A stretch of DNA of 40,371 nt, taken from NCBI GenBank assembly GCA_002698945.1, contig NZZV01000199.1:1-40371 (forward strand), in the 5' to 3' direction. Every line of letters begins with the position of its first letter. Position 1 is the stretch's first letter. Origin of the DNA: Acidimicrobiaceae bacterium. Lineage in GTDB: Bacteria; Actinomycetota; Acidimicrobiia; Acidimicrobiales; Ilumatobacteraceae. Positions 7,073 to 15,485 of the stretch are shown here, piece by piece. The notes beneath the pieces were generated by a model. The model made no database searches, had not been told where the DNA came from, and was given only the letters and a program-made list of their open reading frames with translations. The position numbers were made by a program, and so were the translations under genes.

Positions 7073-8092
7073 TCAGCGGGCTCGAACCTGCCACGTCGAC
7101 GGTTCGACGAGGACGCCGAGATCGACCTCGAGATGCAGTGTCGAGCCGGCGCTGATCTCGGTGTCGAGCCGGAACACACGGTTGCCCCAACTGGTGACCG
7201 GCCCCAGCGGTGACGTCGACAGCACTGTGTCGTCGTCGAACCGGGCGTCGAACCAGATACAGCACCCGTCGACGATCGCGTCAGCCGTCGCAGTGCGTTC
7301 GATGGTGTGCCGGGTGGGCAGCTCGTCCGCTGATCCGAGGGTGGCGACGTCGAAGTCGAGGATCGGCTGCGGGTCCCCGATCGTGCCGACGACCGAGTGA
7401 GGTCGCAACCAGAACTGATCGTTGCGACCGGCGTCGAACCGAGCGGCGACCGGTGACCGTTCCATGCCACCCAGATCGATGTCGTCGGGCAGGTCGATGT
7501 TCCAGAACCGGCGGATCCGCATCTCGTCGTGCAACGTCACCGGCTCGACGAACAGCCGGAACCGCGACGGCAGGATTCGGCCACCCGGACGAAGCACCCG
7601 GTCGCGCAGGTCGAGCAGGTTCTGCAGCATGTTCTCGTTGAACAGCTCATCACCCATCTGTTCGTGGAGCACCACGTCGACCGGTTCGGGCGGGGTGAAG
7701 TCCCGACTGTTGGCCCGGACGAACTCGACGTTCGTGACGCCGTTGAGGCGGGCGATCTCCTCGGCGACCTCGATGACGTCGCTGTGTTCGACGGCGTACA
7801 CCTTGCTCGCGCCGGCCTTGCTCGCCATCAGCGCCAGCACACCGGTGCCCGTGCCGAGATCGACGACGACGTCGCCCGGTCGGACGCTGCGGTGGATCCC
7901 GCGGTGATACGCCCGGATGCGATGGGTGTCGCTCAGCATCTCCTCGTGCGCCTCGAGTCCGGCGAAGTTGTCGCCGTTGATGAGGTCGTATGCGATCGAC
8001 ATCAGCCGGTCGCTCGAGGCGATCCTGGTGGCGAGGAACTCCATCGACGATCGAATGGCCTTCGTCCCCACCCGCTGTGCGGTCATGCGCAT
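7073..8092 (-). CDS. PRMT-like class I SAM-dependent methyltransferase (protein arginine methyltransferase fold)
   Basis: The protein is 339 residues. Residues 46-66 ('LEAHEEMLSDTHRIRAYHRG') align with the eukaryotic PRMT 'HEEMLKDEVRT' region. Motif I is 'VDLGTGTG' (77-84), followed by 'KAGASKVYAVE' with E102 for the SAM ribose. The double-E loop is 'HEQMGDELFNENM' (about 143-155), with both glutamates (E144, E153) kept. The C-terminal part has the beta-barrel signature 'STSPLGPVTSWGNRVF', equivalent to PRMT 'STSP..PYTHW', with Ser replacing the THW-loop His. Arginine methylation is therefore plausible but the target is unknown, and methylation of another guanidine or small molecule is possible. 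The start at 8092 is preceded by TAGCCT with a 7-nt spacer (leaderless); 8086 is a second in-frame ATG. It is divergent from the DUF4126 gene. Confidence 0.75.
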   Translation of the reverse strand: MRMTAQRVGTKAIRSSMEFLATRIASSDRLMSIAYDLINGDNFAGLEAHEEMLSDTHRIRAYHRGIHRSVRPGDVVVDLGTGTGVLALMASKAGASKVYAVEHSDVIEVAEEIARLNGVTNVEFVRANSRDFTPPEPVDVVLHEQMGDELFNENMLQNLLDLRDRVLRPGGRILPSRFRLFVEPVTLHDEMRIRRFWNIDLPDDIDLGGMERSPVAARFDAGRNDQFWLRPHSVVGTIGDPQPILDFDVATLGSADELPTRHTIERTATADAIVDGCCIWFDARFDDDTVLSTSPLGPVTSWGNRVFRLDTEISAGSTLHLEVDLGVLVEPSTWQVRAR

Positions 8093-8099
8093 GGCCCGC

Positions 8100-8105
8100 A
8101 GGCTA
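8100..8105 (-). promoter_or_regulatory. -10-like box of the PRMT-like gene (leaderless)
   Basis: Minus-strand TAGCCT ends 7 nt before the ATG at 8092, and no SD is present. No clear -35 is seen. Confidence 0.45.
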
Positions 8106-8194
8106 CGACTGGGTGCGTCGGATGACCGCTGCGGAGCCGACGAGAGGCGTCGGAGCGGGGCGGGCCCGGGCTGCCCTCCTGCTAGAACGTCAGG

Positions 8195-8794
8195 GTGGAC
8201 ATCGGCACCGCCATGGGGGCGGGATGGTCGTCCGGCATCAGCATGTACGGCGTCGTGGCGCTGCTCGGTGTCGCCGGCCGGTTCGAATGGGTCGAGACGC
8301 CATCGTTCATCGAGCAGTGGTGGGTGATCGCTGGAGCGGTCGTGCTCTTCCTCGTCGAGTTCGCCATCGACAAGATCGCGCTCGTCGACTCGGTCTGGGA
8401 CGGTGTGCACACCTTCATCCGCCCGGCGGTCGGCGGTTACCTGATGACCACAGCGGTCGACACGAGTTGGTCGGTGCCTGCGCTCGCCGTCTCGGGGGTG
8501 CTCCTCGCACTCAGCAGCCACAGCGCGAAGGCGTCGACACGCCTGGCCGTCAACTCGTCACCCGAGCCCGCATCGAACGTCGCCGTCAGTGCGGGCGAGG
8601 ACGGCCTCGTTGCCGCGGTGATGGCGCTGGCCATCGCACGACCGGAACTCGCCGCGATCGTGGTCGTGCTGCTGACGGTTGCGTCGCTCGTCGTCACCGT
8701 GGTGCTGTATCGGGTCGCACGCCGGTTGGGTCGCAAGCTCCGGTCGGGTGCCGGCACGACGCGACGAGGTGGACGGTCCCGGCACGCACCCTGA
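8195..8794 (+). CDS. DUF4126 family membrane protein
   Basis: The protein is 199 residues. It opens 'MGAGWSSGISMYGVVALLG', followed by 'WWVIAGAVVLFLVEFAIDKI' and 'VDSVWDGVHTFIRPAVG'. These are the diagnostic blocks of DUF4126, a small four- to five-helix integral membrane family without known function. Further hydrophobic segments lie at about residues 78-110 and 128-172, and a basic tail (RRLGRKLRSG) ends the protein, presumably cytoplasmic. The GTG at 8195 is chosen because TAGAAC lies 6 nt upstream, fitting the leaderless pattern of its neighbours; an ATG at 8213 is an alternative. It is divergent from the PRMT-like gene (102 bp apart) and convergent with the histidine kinase. Conserved contexts for the family are not informative here. 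Confidence 0.8.
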   Translation: MDIGTAMGAGWSSGISMYGVVALLGVAGRFEWVETPSFIEQWWVIAGAVVLFLVEFAIDKIALVDSVWDGVHTFIRPAVGGYLMTTAVDTSWSVPALAVSGVLLALSSHSAKASTRLAVNSSPEPASNVAVSAGEDGLVAAVMALAIARPELAAIVVVLLTVASLVVTVVLYRVARRLGRKLRSGAGTTRRGGRSRHAP

Positions 8795-8821
8795 ACGGCG
8801 CGACCGGGTGTCGTCGGCCGA

Positions 8822-10969
8822 TTAACGGCTGCGGCGAGCGAGGGCGGCGGCGACGCGAGCGACGAGGTCGGAACTGCGGAACGGTTTGCTCAGCAGATCG
8901 ACCTCGCCCGAGACGAGGTCGCGATCGGCGATCGCGTCGTCGGTGAACCCCGACATGTACAGCACCCCCAGCGACGGTCGGTCCTGCCGGAGCCGCTCGA
9001 CCATCGTCCGAACATCGGAGCCGGGCATCACGACATCGGTCACGACGAGGTCGATGTCCCCCTCGTACGCGCTCGCTGCCTCGATCGCCCGATCACCGTT
9101 CTCGGCAGCGATGACCGAGCAGCCCGAGCGGGTGAGGATGCGTTCGGCGAGTCGAAGCACCCCTGGCTCGTCGTCGACGAGCAGGACGGTGGCGTGGAGG
9201 TGGCCCAGAGCGGCCCGGTCGAACGCCGACGGTTCGTCGTCGAGCGGATCGTCGCATCGCGGGAAGTACAGGCAGAACTCGGTGCCACGACCGACGTCGC
9301 TCGTGACCGTGACGAACCCACCGTTCTGGGTCACGATGCCGTAGATGATCGCGAGACCGAGCCCCGTTCCCTCCGATTCGGTTCGCGTGGTGAAGAACGG
9401 CTCGAAGACGAACGGCAGGTGCTCCGGCGAAATGCCCACCCCGTCGTCGGACACCCGGATCAACACGAAGTCGCCGGCACGCGCCTCGGGCGGATCGTCG
9501 GGTCGAGGCTCGTCGAGTGTCACGTGGGAGATGTCGATCTCGAACCGCCCACCGGTCGGCAGGGCAGCTCGGGAGTTGAGCGCCAGGTTCGTCAGCACCT
9601 GTTCGAGCTGACCCGGGTCGATCCGGACGTTCCACAGATCGGGGACCGCCGACGTCGCCACCTGGATGTCCGTCCCGACCAGACGGCGCAGCAGCCGCGC
9701 CGACGATTCGACGAGCCGGTCGACCCGCACCACCCGAGGCGTCGCGGTCTGTCGACGCGCGAACGCCAAGAGTTGCTGGGTCAGCTCGGCCGAGCGCCCC
9801 GCAGCGTGGGCGACCTCCCGGAGGTTCGCGGCGAGGTCGGAGTCGGGATCGACGTCGTCGAGTGCCAGCTCGGTGTACCCCGTGATCACGTGCAACATGT
9901 TGTTGAAGTCGTGGGCGATACCGCCGGCGAGGCGACCGACCGACTCCAGGTGCTGCGCCTGGCGGAGATGCGACTGGGCGAGCGCGATCTCCTGCTCCGC
10001 CCGCTTGCGGTCGGTGATGTCGTTGATGACGGCGTGCACGCGCGTCTGACCGGCGATCGTCACGGCGCCGCCGATGACCTCGACGTCGCGGATCTCGCCG
10101 CTGGCGAGCCGGTGCTGGAGCTCGTGCGAGGTCTTGCCCGCCGCGCGCCCGGCGTCGATGTGTTCGATCACCTGCTCGCGCGGCAGCACCTCGATGTCGC
10201 TCGTCGTCATCGTCAACAGGTCGGACCGGTCGTAGCCGTAGTACTCGCACGCCCGCCGGTTGACGTCGAGGATGCGACCGGTGACCGGATCGATCACGAT
10301 CATCACGAGATGGTCGTTCTCGAAGACCGTTCGGTAATTCGCCTCGCTCGCGGCGACGCGATCGGCCAGCTCGGCGGCGCGTCGACGCCGGGACAACAAC
10401 ACCCCGACCAGCGTGAACGCGACCGGATAGATCACGACCACCGCGACCCAGATCTCGCCGAGGACCTCCCTGGACCCCTCGAACGGCACGATCACGAACA
10501 TCGCCAGCATCGTGAGGTGGGAGATGATGCCGACGACCATCAGCTCGTACCACCGCACGGATGCCAGCCGGTCGCGCAGACGCAGCCGCGCGCCGAGTCC
10601 GACCGCTGCCGTGGCGACGATGACGGCGACCCCGGTCGCAGCGCCGGCACCACCGAGGTAGATCCGGTAGGCGGCCGTCGCGACCACCGCGAACAGCGTC
10701 GGCAACGGCCCGAAGAACAGGCCGATCGCCGTCAGCATCGCCGAGCGGGTGTCGAGGATGACACCGTCGCGAACCTCCCAGCTCGATGCCATGACCGCAA
10801 TCCCGATCGCGCCGAGCACGATGCCGGTGGCGACGTCGCTGAGGTACCGCTGCGACCCCTCTCGCACGTCACTGCGGGCGAGGCCGGGGACGCGACTGGT
10901 GACCGCAAGGTCGTAGAGAAACGCCATCGCCAACAACAGCGACACGTTCTGGATCAGGGAGATGATCAT
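8822..10969 (-). CDS. Hybrid sensor histidine kinase (5TM-LYT membrane domain, PAS, HisKA, HATPase, receiver)
   Basis: The protein is 715 residues. The N-terminal about 200 residues form five to six membrane helices, with 'MLTAIGLFFGPLPTLFAVVATAAYRIYLGGAG' resembling the 5TMR-LYT sensor domain. A PAS domain follows (about 210-325: 'NYRTVFENDHLVMIVIDPVTG', 'DITDRKRAE'). The HisKA H-box is 'GRLAGGIAHDFNNML' (H near 351). HATPase N, G1 and G2 boxes are present ('NLALNSRAAL', 'VSDDGVGI', 'GTGLGLAIIYGI'). A C-terminal receiver (about 595-715) has acidic residues 'VDDEPG', phospho-acceptor Asp in 'VVTDVVMPG' and Lys in 'LLSKPF'. No HTH output or partner regulator is encoded nearby, so phosphotransfer goes elsewhere. 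It is preceded by a possible small ORF ending 7 nt before its ATG. Confidence 0.92.
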   Translation of the reverse strand: MIISLIQNVSLLLAMAFLYDLAVTSRVPGLARSDVREGSQRYLSDVATGIVLGAIGIAVMASSWEVRDGVILDTRSAMLTAIGLFFGPLPTLFAVVATAAYRIYLGGAGAATGVAVIVATAAVGLGARLRLRDRLASVRWYELMVVGIISHLTMLAMFVIVPFEGSREVLGEIWVAVVVIYPVAFTLVGVLLSRRRRAAELADRVAASEANYRTVFENDHLVMIVIDPVTGRILDVNRRACEYYGYDRSDLLTMTTSDIEVLPREQVIEHIDAGRAAGKTSHELQHRLASGEIRDVEVIGGAVTIAGQTRVHAVINDITDRKRAEQEIALAQSHLRQAQHLESVGRLAGGIAHDFNNMLHVITGYTELALDDVDPDSDLAANLREVAHAAGRSAELTQQLLAFARRQTATPRVVRVDRLVESSARLLRRLVGTDIQVATSAVPDLWNVRIDPGQLEQVLTNLALNSRAALPTGGRFEIDISHVTLDEPRPDDPPEARAGDFVLIRVSDDGVGISPEHLPFVFEPFFTTRTESEGTGLGLAIIYGIVTQNGGFVTVTSDVGRGTEFCLYFPRCDDPLDDEPSAFDRAALGHLHATVLLVDDEPGVLRLAERILTRSGCSVIAAENGDRAIEAASAYEGDIDLVVTDVVMPGSDVRTMVERLRQDRPSLGVLYMSGFTDDAIADRDLVSGEVDLLSKPFRSSDLVARVAAALARRSR

Positions 10970-10976
10970 CGAACGA

Positions 10977-11111
10977 TCACCCGTCGAGCACCAGGTCCCC
11001 GACGATCATCTCCACGATCGTCGCGTCGAGCACGCAGCGGGGACTCCCCCCGACGATGTTGTGCATCCTCGACTCCTCTTCGATGACTCGCTCCTGGTGC
11101 CGTTGCGACAT
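10977..11111 (-). CDS. Possible 44-residue small protein upstream of the histidine kinase
   Basis: Minus-strand ATG at 11111 opens 44 codons ending at 10977, 7 nt before the kinase ATG. The sequence begins 'MSQRHQERVIEEESRMHNIV' and ends 'EMIVGDLVLDG'. A -10-like TACCTT lies 5 nt before the first ATG. The internal Met16 (ATG at 11066) has AGAGGAG 6 nt upstream and would give a 29-residue form. I recognise no family. It could be a coupled leader peptide or a real small protein; chance occurrence in GC-rich DNA is also possible. Confidence 0.4.
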   Translation of the reverse strand: MSQRHQERVIEEESRMHNIVGGSPRCVLDATIVEMIVGDLVLDG

Positions 11112-11251
11112 CCCCCAAGGTACGCGTGATCAGCACCCTGCGCGCGCCAACGTCGCATCACCGACGGGGCGCCGCTCACAGGTGACCGTTCCGGATCGTG
11201 AGGGACCTCTCGGTCGAGGGTGACGCGCGGCGATCGCACCGCAACGCCGAA

Positions 11252-11278
11252 GTCACGGAGGCCACACCGCCACGAAAC
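11252..11278 (+). promoter_or_regulatory. Possible GlnR-type half sites upstream of nirB
   Basis: GTCAC (11252-11256) and GAAAC (11274-11278) are spaced 22 bp start to start, i.e. two 11-bp steps, about 23 nt before the nirB ATG. The actinobacterial GlnR consensus is gTnAC and GaAAC half sites on an 11-bp phase. The middle half site is not a match, so this is tentative. Confidence 0.25.
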
Positions 11279-11300
11279 AGCGGAGTGGTGCGATGTCACC

Positions 11301-13802
11301 ATGAGTGCGGAGCACACACGCCATCTGCTCGTCGTCGGCAACGGCATGGTCGGCCAGCGATTCGTCGACGAGTTCGTCGCTGCCGACGTCGACGGCACGT
11401 GGTCCGTCACCGTCGTCGGCGAGGAACCGCGACCGGCGTACGACCGTGTCGCACTTTCGAGCTGGTTCGACGGACGAACCGAGCTCGACCTGCGACTGGT
11501 GAGCGATCGCCTGCTCGACGGCGATCGCGTCGACTATCGCCTGGGGGTGCGGGTCGAACACCTGGACACGTCCGACCGTGTCGCTCGGCTCGACGACGGT
11601 GCCGCCATCTCCTACGACGAGGTCGTGATCGCCACCGGGTCGTCGCCGTTCGTCCCGCCGATCCCCGGTCACGACCTCCGCGGGACGTTCGTGTACCGCA
11701 CCCTCGACGACCTCGAGGCGATCAAACACTGGGCGGAGACGAACGGACGCACCTCGGGCATCGTCATCGGCGGGGGGCTGCTCGGGCTCGAGGCCGCCAA
11801 TGCGCTCCGCAACCTCGGGCTCGACGTCGACGTCGTCGAGATGGCGCCGTACCCGATGCCGCAACAGCTCGGCGAAGGCGGAGGCCGGATGCTGGCGCGA
11901 TGGGTCGCATCGCTCGGCGTGCGTCTCCACTGCGGGGTGACGTCCGACCGCTTCGTCGCCGACGACGACGGAGCCGTCCGTGCACTGCGACTGGCCGACG
12001 GGCGCGAACTTCCGACCGACCTGGTGGTGTTCTCGGCCGGAGTCCGCCCGCGCGACGAACTCGCTCGTGCGAGTGGGATCGAGGTCGGCGAGCGCGGCGG
12101 CATCGTCGTCGACGACACCCTCCGCACGACGCACTCGAACGTGTGGGCGATCGGGGAAGTCGCGCTCCATCGTGGTCGGGTGTACGGCCTCGTTGCGCCG
12201 GGGTACGAGATGGCCAGGGTCGTCGCGCAGCAGCTGACCGGCGACGACGCCATCTACGAGGGCAGCGATCTGTCCACCAAACTCAAGCTGCTCGGGGTCG
12301 ACGTGGCGTGCTTCGGGCGGGCGAACGCACACGGCGACGGCGTCGACGAGATCGTCTACCACGACCCGATCGGCAAGATCTTCCGTCGACTCGTCCTCGA
12401 CGAGGCGACCGGTGCACTCATCGGCGGCGCGCTGGTCGGCGACACGTCGGGCTACGAGCTGTTGACGGCGATCACCCTCGGTCGAGCCGTCCAGCCCGAC
12501 GACCTCCCGGCGTACGTCTTGCCCTCGGCGGTCCGTCCGCCCGACGAGGGCGCACTTCCCGACGCCGTCCAGTTGTGCTCGTGCAACGCCGTCTCGGTCG
12601 GCGCGATCCGCGAGGCGATCGGCGACGGGTGCGCCAAGCTCGGCGACCTGAAGGACACGACAGGTGCCGGCACGAGCTGTGGCGGCTGCGTCCCGGCGCT
12701 CACGACACTGTTGAGGAACGAGCTGACCGCAGCGGGGGTCGAGGTCTCGAACGCGCTGTGCGAGCACTTCGACCACTCCCGTCAGCAACTGTTCGACCTC
12801 GTCCGCTTCCACCGCTACAGCACGTGGGCCGAGGTCGTCGCCAACCACGGCTCGGGCAACGGTTGCGAGATCTGTCGACCGACGGTGGCGTCGATCCTCG
12901 CCTCGCTCTCGAACGGATACATCCTGGGCGGCGACCAGGTGACCTTGCAGGACACCAATGATCTCCACCTCGCCAACATGCAGCGTGACGGCACCTATTC
13001 GGTCGTCCCGCGAGTGCCCGGCGGCGAGATCACGCCGGACCAACTGATCGCGCTCGGCCAGATCGCCAAGGACTACGACCTCTACACGAAGATCACCGGC
13101 GGGCAACGGATCGACCTGTTCGGCGCCCGACTGCAGGATCTGCCGGCGATCTGGCAGCGCGTCATCGACGCCGGGATGGAGTCGGGCCACGCCTACGGCA
13201 AGGCGTTGCGCACCGTGAAGTCCTGCGTCGGCTCGACCTGGTGCCGGTACGGCGTGCAGGACTCGGTCGGCATGGCGATCCTGCTGGAGCGGCGCTACCG
13301 AGGGTTGCGCTCGCCGCACAAGGTCAAGATGGGCGTCTCCGGGTGCACCCGCGAGTGTGCCGAGGCGCAGAGCAAGGACGTCGGCGTCATCGCGACCGAG
13401 CAGGGCTGGAACCTGTACGTGTGCGGGAACGGTGGTCGGAGTCCGCGCCACGCCGACCTGCTCGCTTCCGATCTCACCGACGACGAGCTGGTCCGTGCGA
13501 TCGACCGCTTCCTGATGTTCTACATCCGGACCGCCGACCGTCTGCAGCGCACGTCGTCGTGGTTCGACGAACTCGACGGCGGACTCGATCACCTCCGGGC
13601 GGTCGTCTTCGACGACGTGCTCGGGATCGCCGGCGAACTGGAGGACGACATGCGGCGACACATCGACACCTACGAGTGTGAATGGAAGGCGACGCTCGAC
13701 GATCCCGAACGGCTCGCCCACTTCGTCGAGTTCGTGAACGCCCCCGATGCGACGACCGTCCCGGCCAAGGTCGAGATCCGCGGTCAGCGGGTGCCGGCAT
13801 GA
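11301..13802 (+). CDS. nirB: Assimilatory nitrite reductase [NAD(P)H], large subunit
   Basis: The 833-residue protein reduces nitrite to ammonium with NAD(P)H. An FAD-binding domain opens with 'LLVVGNGMVGQRFVDE', and a second Rossmann motif is 'GIVIGGGLLGLEAANAL'. A BFD-like [2Fe-2S] domain follows, with cysteines in 'LCSCNAV' (about 425) and 'GTSCGGCVP' (about 460). The C-terminal half is the ferredoxin-like siroheme/[4Fe-4S] region, with cysteines in 'SCVGSTWCRYG' (about 642-648) and 'VSGCTRECAEAQ' (about 680-684). Length and all cofactor ligands match functional NirB. The start at 11301 ('MSAEHTRHLL') fits the family; the 27-residue upstream extension from 11220 is rejected as low-quality sequence. 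nirD overlaps its stop (ATGA). Presumably induced by nitrate/nitrite through NnaR/GlnR. Confidence 0.95.
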   Translation: MSAEHTRHLLVVGNGMVGQRFVDEFVAADVDGTWSVTVVGEEPRPAYDRVALSSWFDGRTELDLRLVSDRLLDGDRVDYRLGVRVEHLDTSDRVARLDDGAAISYDEVVIATGSSPFVPPIPGHDLRGTFVYRTLDDLEAIKHWAETNGRTSGIVIGGGLLGLEAANALRNLGLDVDVVEMAPYPMPQQLGEGGGRMLARWVASLGVRLHCGVTSDRFVADDDGAVRALRLADGRELPTDLVVFSAGVRPRDELARASGIEVGERGGIVVDDTLRTTHSNVWAIGEVALHRGRVYGLVAPGYEMARVVAQQLTGDDAIYEGSDLSTKLKLLGVDVACFGRANAHGDGVDEIVYHDPIGKIFRRLVLDEATGALIGGALVGDTSGYELLTAITLGRAVQPDDLPAYVLPSAVRPPDEGALPDAVQLCSCNAVSVGAIREAIGDGCAKLGDLKDTTGAGTSCGGCVPALTTLLRNELTAAGVEVSNALCEHFDHSRQQLFDLVRFHRYSTWAEVVANHGSGNGCEICRPTVASILASLSNGYILGGDQVTLQDTNDLHLANMQRDGTYSVVPRVPGGEITPDQLIALGQIAKDYDLYTKITGGQRIDLFGARLQDLPAIWQRVIDAGMESGHAYGKALRTVKSCVGSTWCRYGVQDSVGMAILLERRYRGLRSPHKVKMGVSGCTRECAEAQSKDVGVIATEQGWNLYVCGNGGRSPRHADLLASDLTDDELVRAIDRFLMFYIRTADRLQRTSSWFDELDGGLDHLRAVVFDDVLGIAGELEDDMRRHIDTYECEWKATLDDPERLAHFVEFVNAPDATTVPAKVEIRGQRVPA

Positions 13803-14146
13803 GCTGGACCGACGTCATCGCCGTCGATCGCCTGACCGTCGACCGCGGCGTGGCCGCACTCGTCGACGGTGACGCCGTGGCCGTCTTCCGTCTGGGGAAC
13901 GACGACATCGTCGCCATCGATCACGTCGACCCGTTCACCGGCGTCGGCGTACTCGCTCGCGGCCTCGTCGGTTCGGTCGGCGATCGCGACGTCGTCGTCT
14001 CGCCGCTGCACAAGCAGCGCTTCGACCTCCGCACCGGCGAGTGCCTCGACGACCCGACGCGCTCGGTCCGGACCTGGTCGGTGTCCGTCGCGGACGGCAC
14101 GGTTCGGGTCGCCCCACCGACTCCGCAGCGCGAGTCGGCGGCGTGA
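13799..14146 (+). CDS. nirD: Nitrite reductase small subunit (Rieske-like fold)
   Basis: The 115-residue protein's ATG overlaps the nirB stop (ATGA), indicating coupled translation and a 1:1 complex. The body 'GDAVAVFRLGNDDIVAIDHVDPFTGVGVLARGLVG' followed by 'VVSPLHKQRFDLRTGECLDDP' is the NirD signature. As usual for NirD, the Rieske cysteine/histidine ligand pairs are absent ('HVDPFTG' and 'PLHKQRF'), so it does not carry a [2Fe-2S] cluster but stabilises NirB. A longer reading starting inside nirB is a shadow. Confidence 0.93.
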   Translation: MSWTDVIAVDRLTVDRGVAALVDGDAVAVFRLGNDDIVAIDHVDPFTGVGVLARGLVGSVGDRDVVVSPLHKQRFDLRTGECLDDPTRSVRTWSVSVADGTVRVAPPTPQRESAA

Positions 14147-14185
14147 CGGGACACGACGCCCGCTCCGCCGAAGCGACGCACTGAC

Positions 14186-14201
14186 GAAACACCGACGAAA
14201 C
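14186..14201 (+). promoter_or_regulatory. Direct repeat of GACGAAAC upstream of nnaR
   Basis: GAAAC occurs at 14186-14190 and 14197-14201, exactly 11 bp apart, each inside GACGAAAC. GAAAC is the b-type half site of GlnR boxes, and 11-bp phasing is characteristic. It lies about 22 nt before the proposed nnaR start. Confidence 0.35.
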
Positions 14202-14223
14202 GTTGAGGGCCGACACTGTCACG

Positions 14224-15333
14224 GTGACGAACCCCCTCGCCGGCTACACGATCGGCGTCACCGCTGACCGCCGATCCGACGAGCAGATCAAGCTGCTCGC
14301 CGGTCGCGGCGCCGAATGCCTGCACGGACCCGTCATCAAGACCCACCCGGTCGGGACCGACGACGCGATGCGCAACGCGACCGAGCTGATCACCGACGAC
14401 CCACCCGACATCGTCGTCCTCACCACCGGACTCGGCGTCAGGAGCTGGCTCGAGGCCGCCGACGCCGTGCACCTCGGTGACCGGCTCCACGAACTCCTCG
14501 CGTCGACGGACCTGTACGCCCGGGGACCGAAGGCGAACGGCGCACTCGTGACCGCCGGCTTCGACGTCGCGTGGACCGCGCCGCGAGCCCGGTACGACGA
14601 CATCATCGACGTGCTCGGCGAACGTGGCGTCGACGGGACCCGGATCGCGGTCCAACTCGACGGTGCCGGCGCTGCCGAGCTGTGCGAGCGGATCGAGGCT
14701 CTCGGCGCCGACGTCGTCCGGATCCCGGTGTATCGCTGGTCGCTCCCGGCGGACACGACGGCGGCGGAGCGACTGATCCGAGCGACGATCGATCGCCGCG
14801 TCGACGCCGTCACGTTCACGGCGAAGCCCGCTGTCGAGAACTTCTTCGAGATCGCGACACACATCGGAGCGATGGACGACCTCGACGAGGCGATCCACAC
14901 CGACGTCGTCATGGCGTGCGTCGGCCCCGTCTGCGCGACCGGTTTCACCGACCACGGATACGAACCGCCGCTCGTTCCCGAGCGACATCGCCTCGGGGCG
15001 ATGGTGCAGCTCGTCGCCCGCCACTTCGCCGCGCGTGGCCGCGAGATCCGGCTGGGTGGCGAGCCGGTTCGCATCCAGGGCCGAATGGTCTACGTCAACG
15101 GATCCGAACCGGTCTCGTTGACCGAACGAGAGCGCTCGGTGTTGAGTGCACTGCTCGAGCGACCAGGCGTCGTGCTCTCCAAGCACGAGCTGCTCCGGCG
15201 GGTGTGGCACGGCGCCGAGTCGGACGAACACCTGGTCGAGGTCACGGTGGCACGACTTCGCCAACGGCTCGGCGCGGCCGCCGACGGCATCGAAACCGTC
15301 GTCCGTCGCGGGTATCGCGCCAGCGAGACGTGA
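14224..15333 (+). CDS. nnaR: HemD-like/winged-helix fusion regulator of nitrate assimilation (NnaR type)
   Basis: The protein is about 369 residues. Residues 1-265 are a uroporphyrinogen-III synthase-like (HemD) fold ('LAGYTIGVTADRRSDEQI', 'PPDIVVLTTGLGVRSWLEAA', 'VDAVTFTAKPAVENFFEIA'). Residues 275-369 form an OmpR-type winged helix ('VSLTERERSVLSALLERPG', 'LSKHELLRRVWHG', 'DEHLVEVTVARLRQRLG', 'TVVRRGYRASE'). This two-domain layout is that of NnaR of Streptomyces and mycobacteria, which works with GlnR to activate nitrate/nitrite genes. The fusion may also supply siroheme precursor for NirB, which is unproven. GTG at 14224 is preferred; a TTG seven codons upstream is possible. Location between nirBD and narK supports the role. 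Confidence 0.88.
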   Translation: MTNPLAGYTIGVTADRRSDEQIKLLAGRGAECLHGPVIKTHPVGTDDAMRNATELITDDPPDIVVLTTGLGVRSWLEAADAVHLGDRLHELLASTDLYARGPKANGALVTAGFDVAWTAPRARYDDIIDVLGERGVDGTRIAVQLDGAGAAELCERIEALGADVVRIPVYRWSLPADTTAAERLIRATIDRRVDAVTFTAKPAVENFFEIATHIGAMDDLDEAIHTDVVMACVGPVCATGFTDHGYEPPLVPERHRLGAMVQLVARHFAARGREIRLGGEPVRIQGRMVYVNGSEPVSLTERERSVLSALLERPGVVLSKHELLRRVWHGAESDEHLVEVTVARLRQRLGAAADGIETVVRRGYRASET

Positions 15334-15485
15334 GCCGGCGACCCGGCCATGTCCGCGTGCTCACAGACACGCTCGACCCGCTGTGAACCTGCTGTCAGGC
15401 TGATCTCGGCCCGGGTGCGCCGGATGCGACACGTCGTTCACCACGACGACCTCACGGGGCAACGCGTCTCGTCTTGGATCGCACC

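Noticed and set aside
14203-14223. TTG start for the NnaR-type gene
   Set aside because: The HemD-like domain begins after the GTG at 14224; the extra seven residues have no support. Kept only as an alternative.
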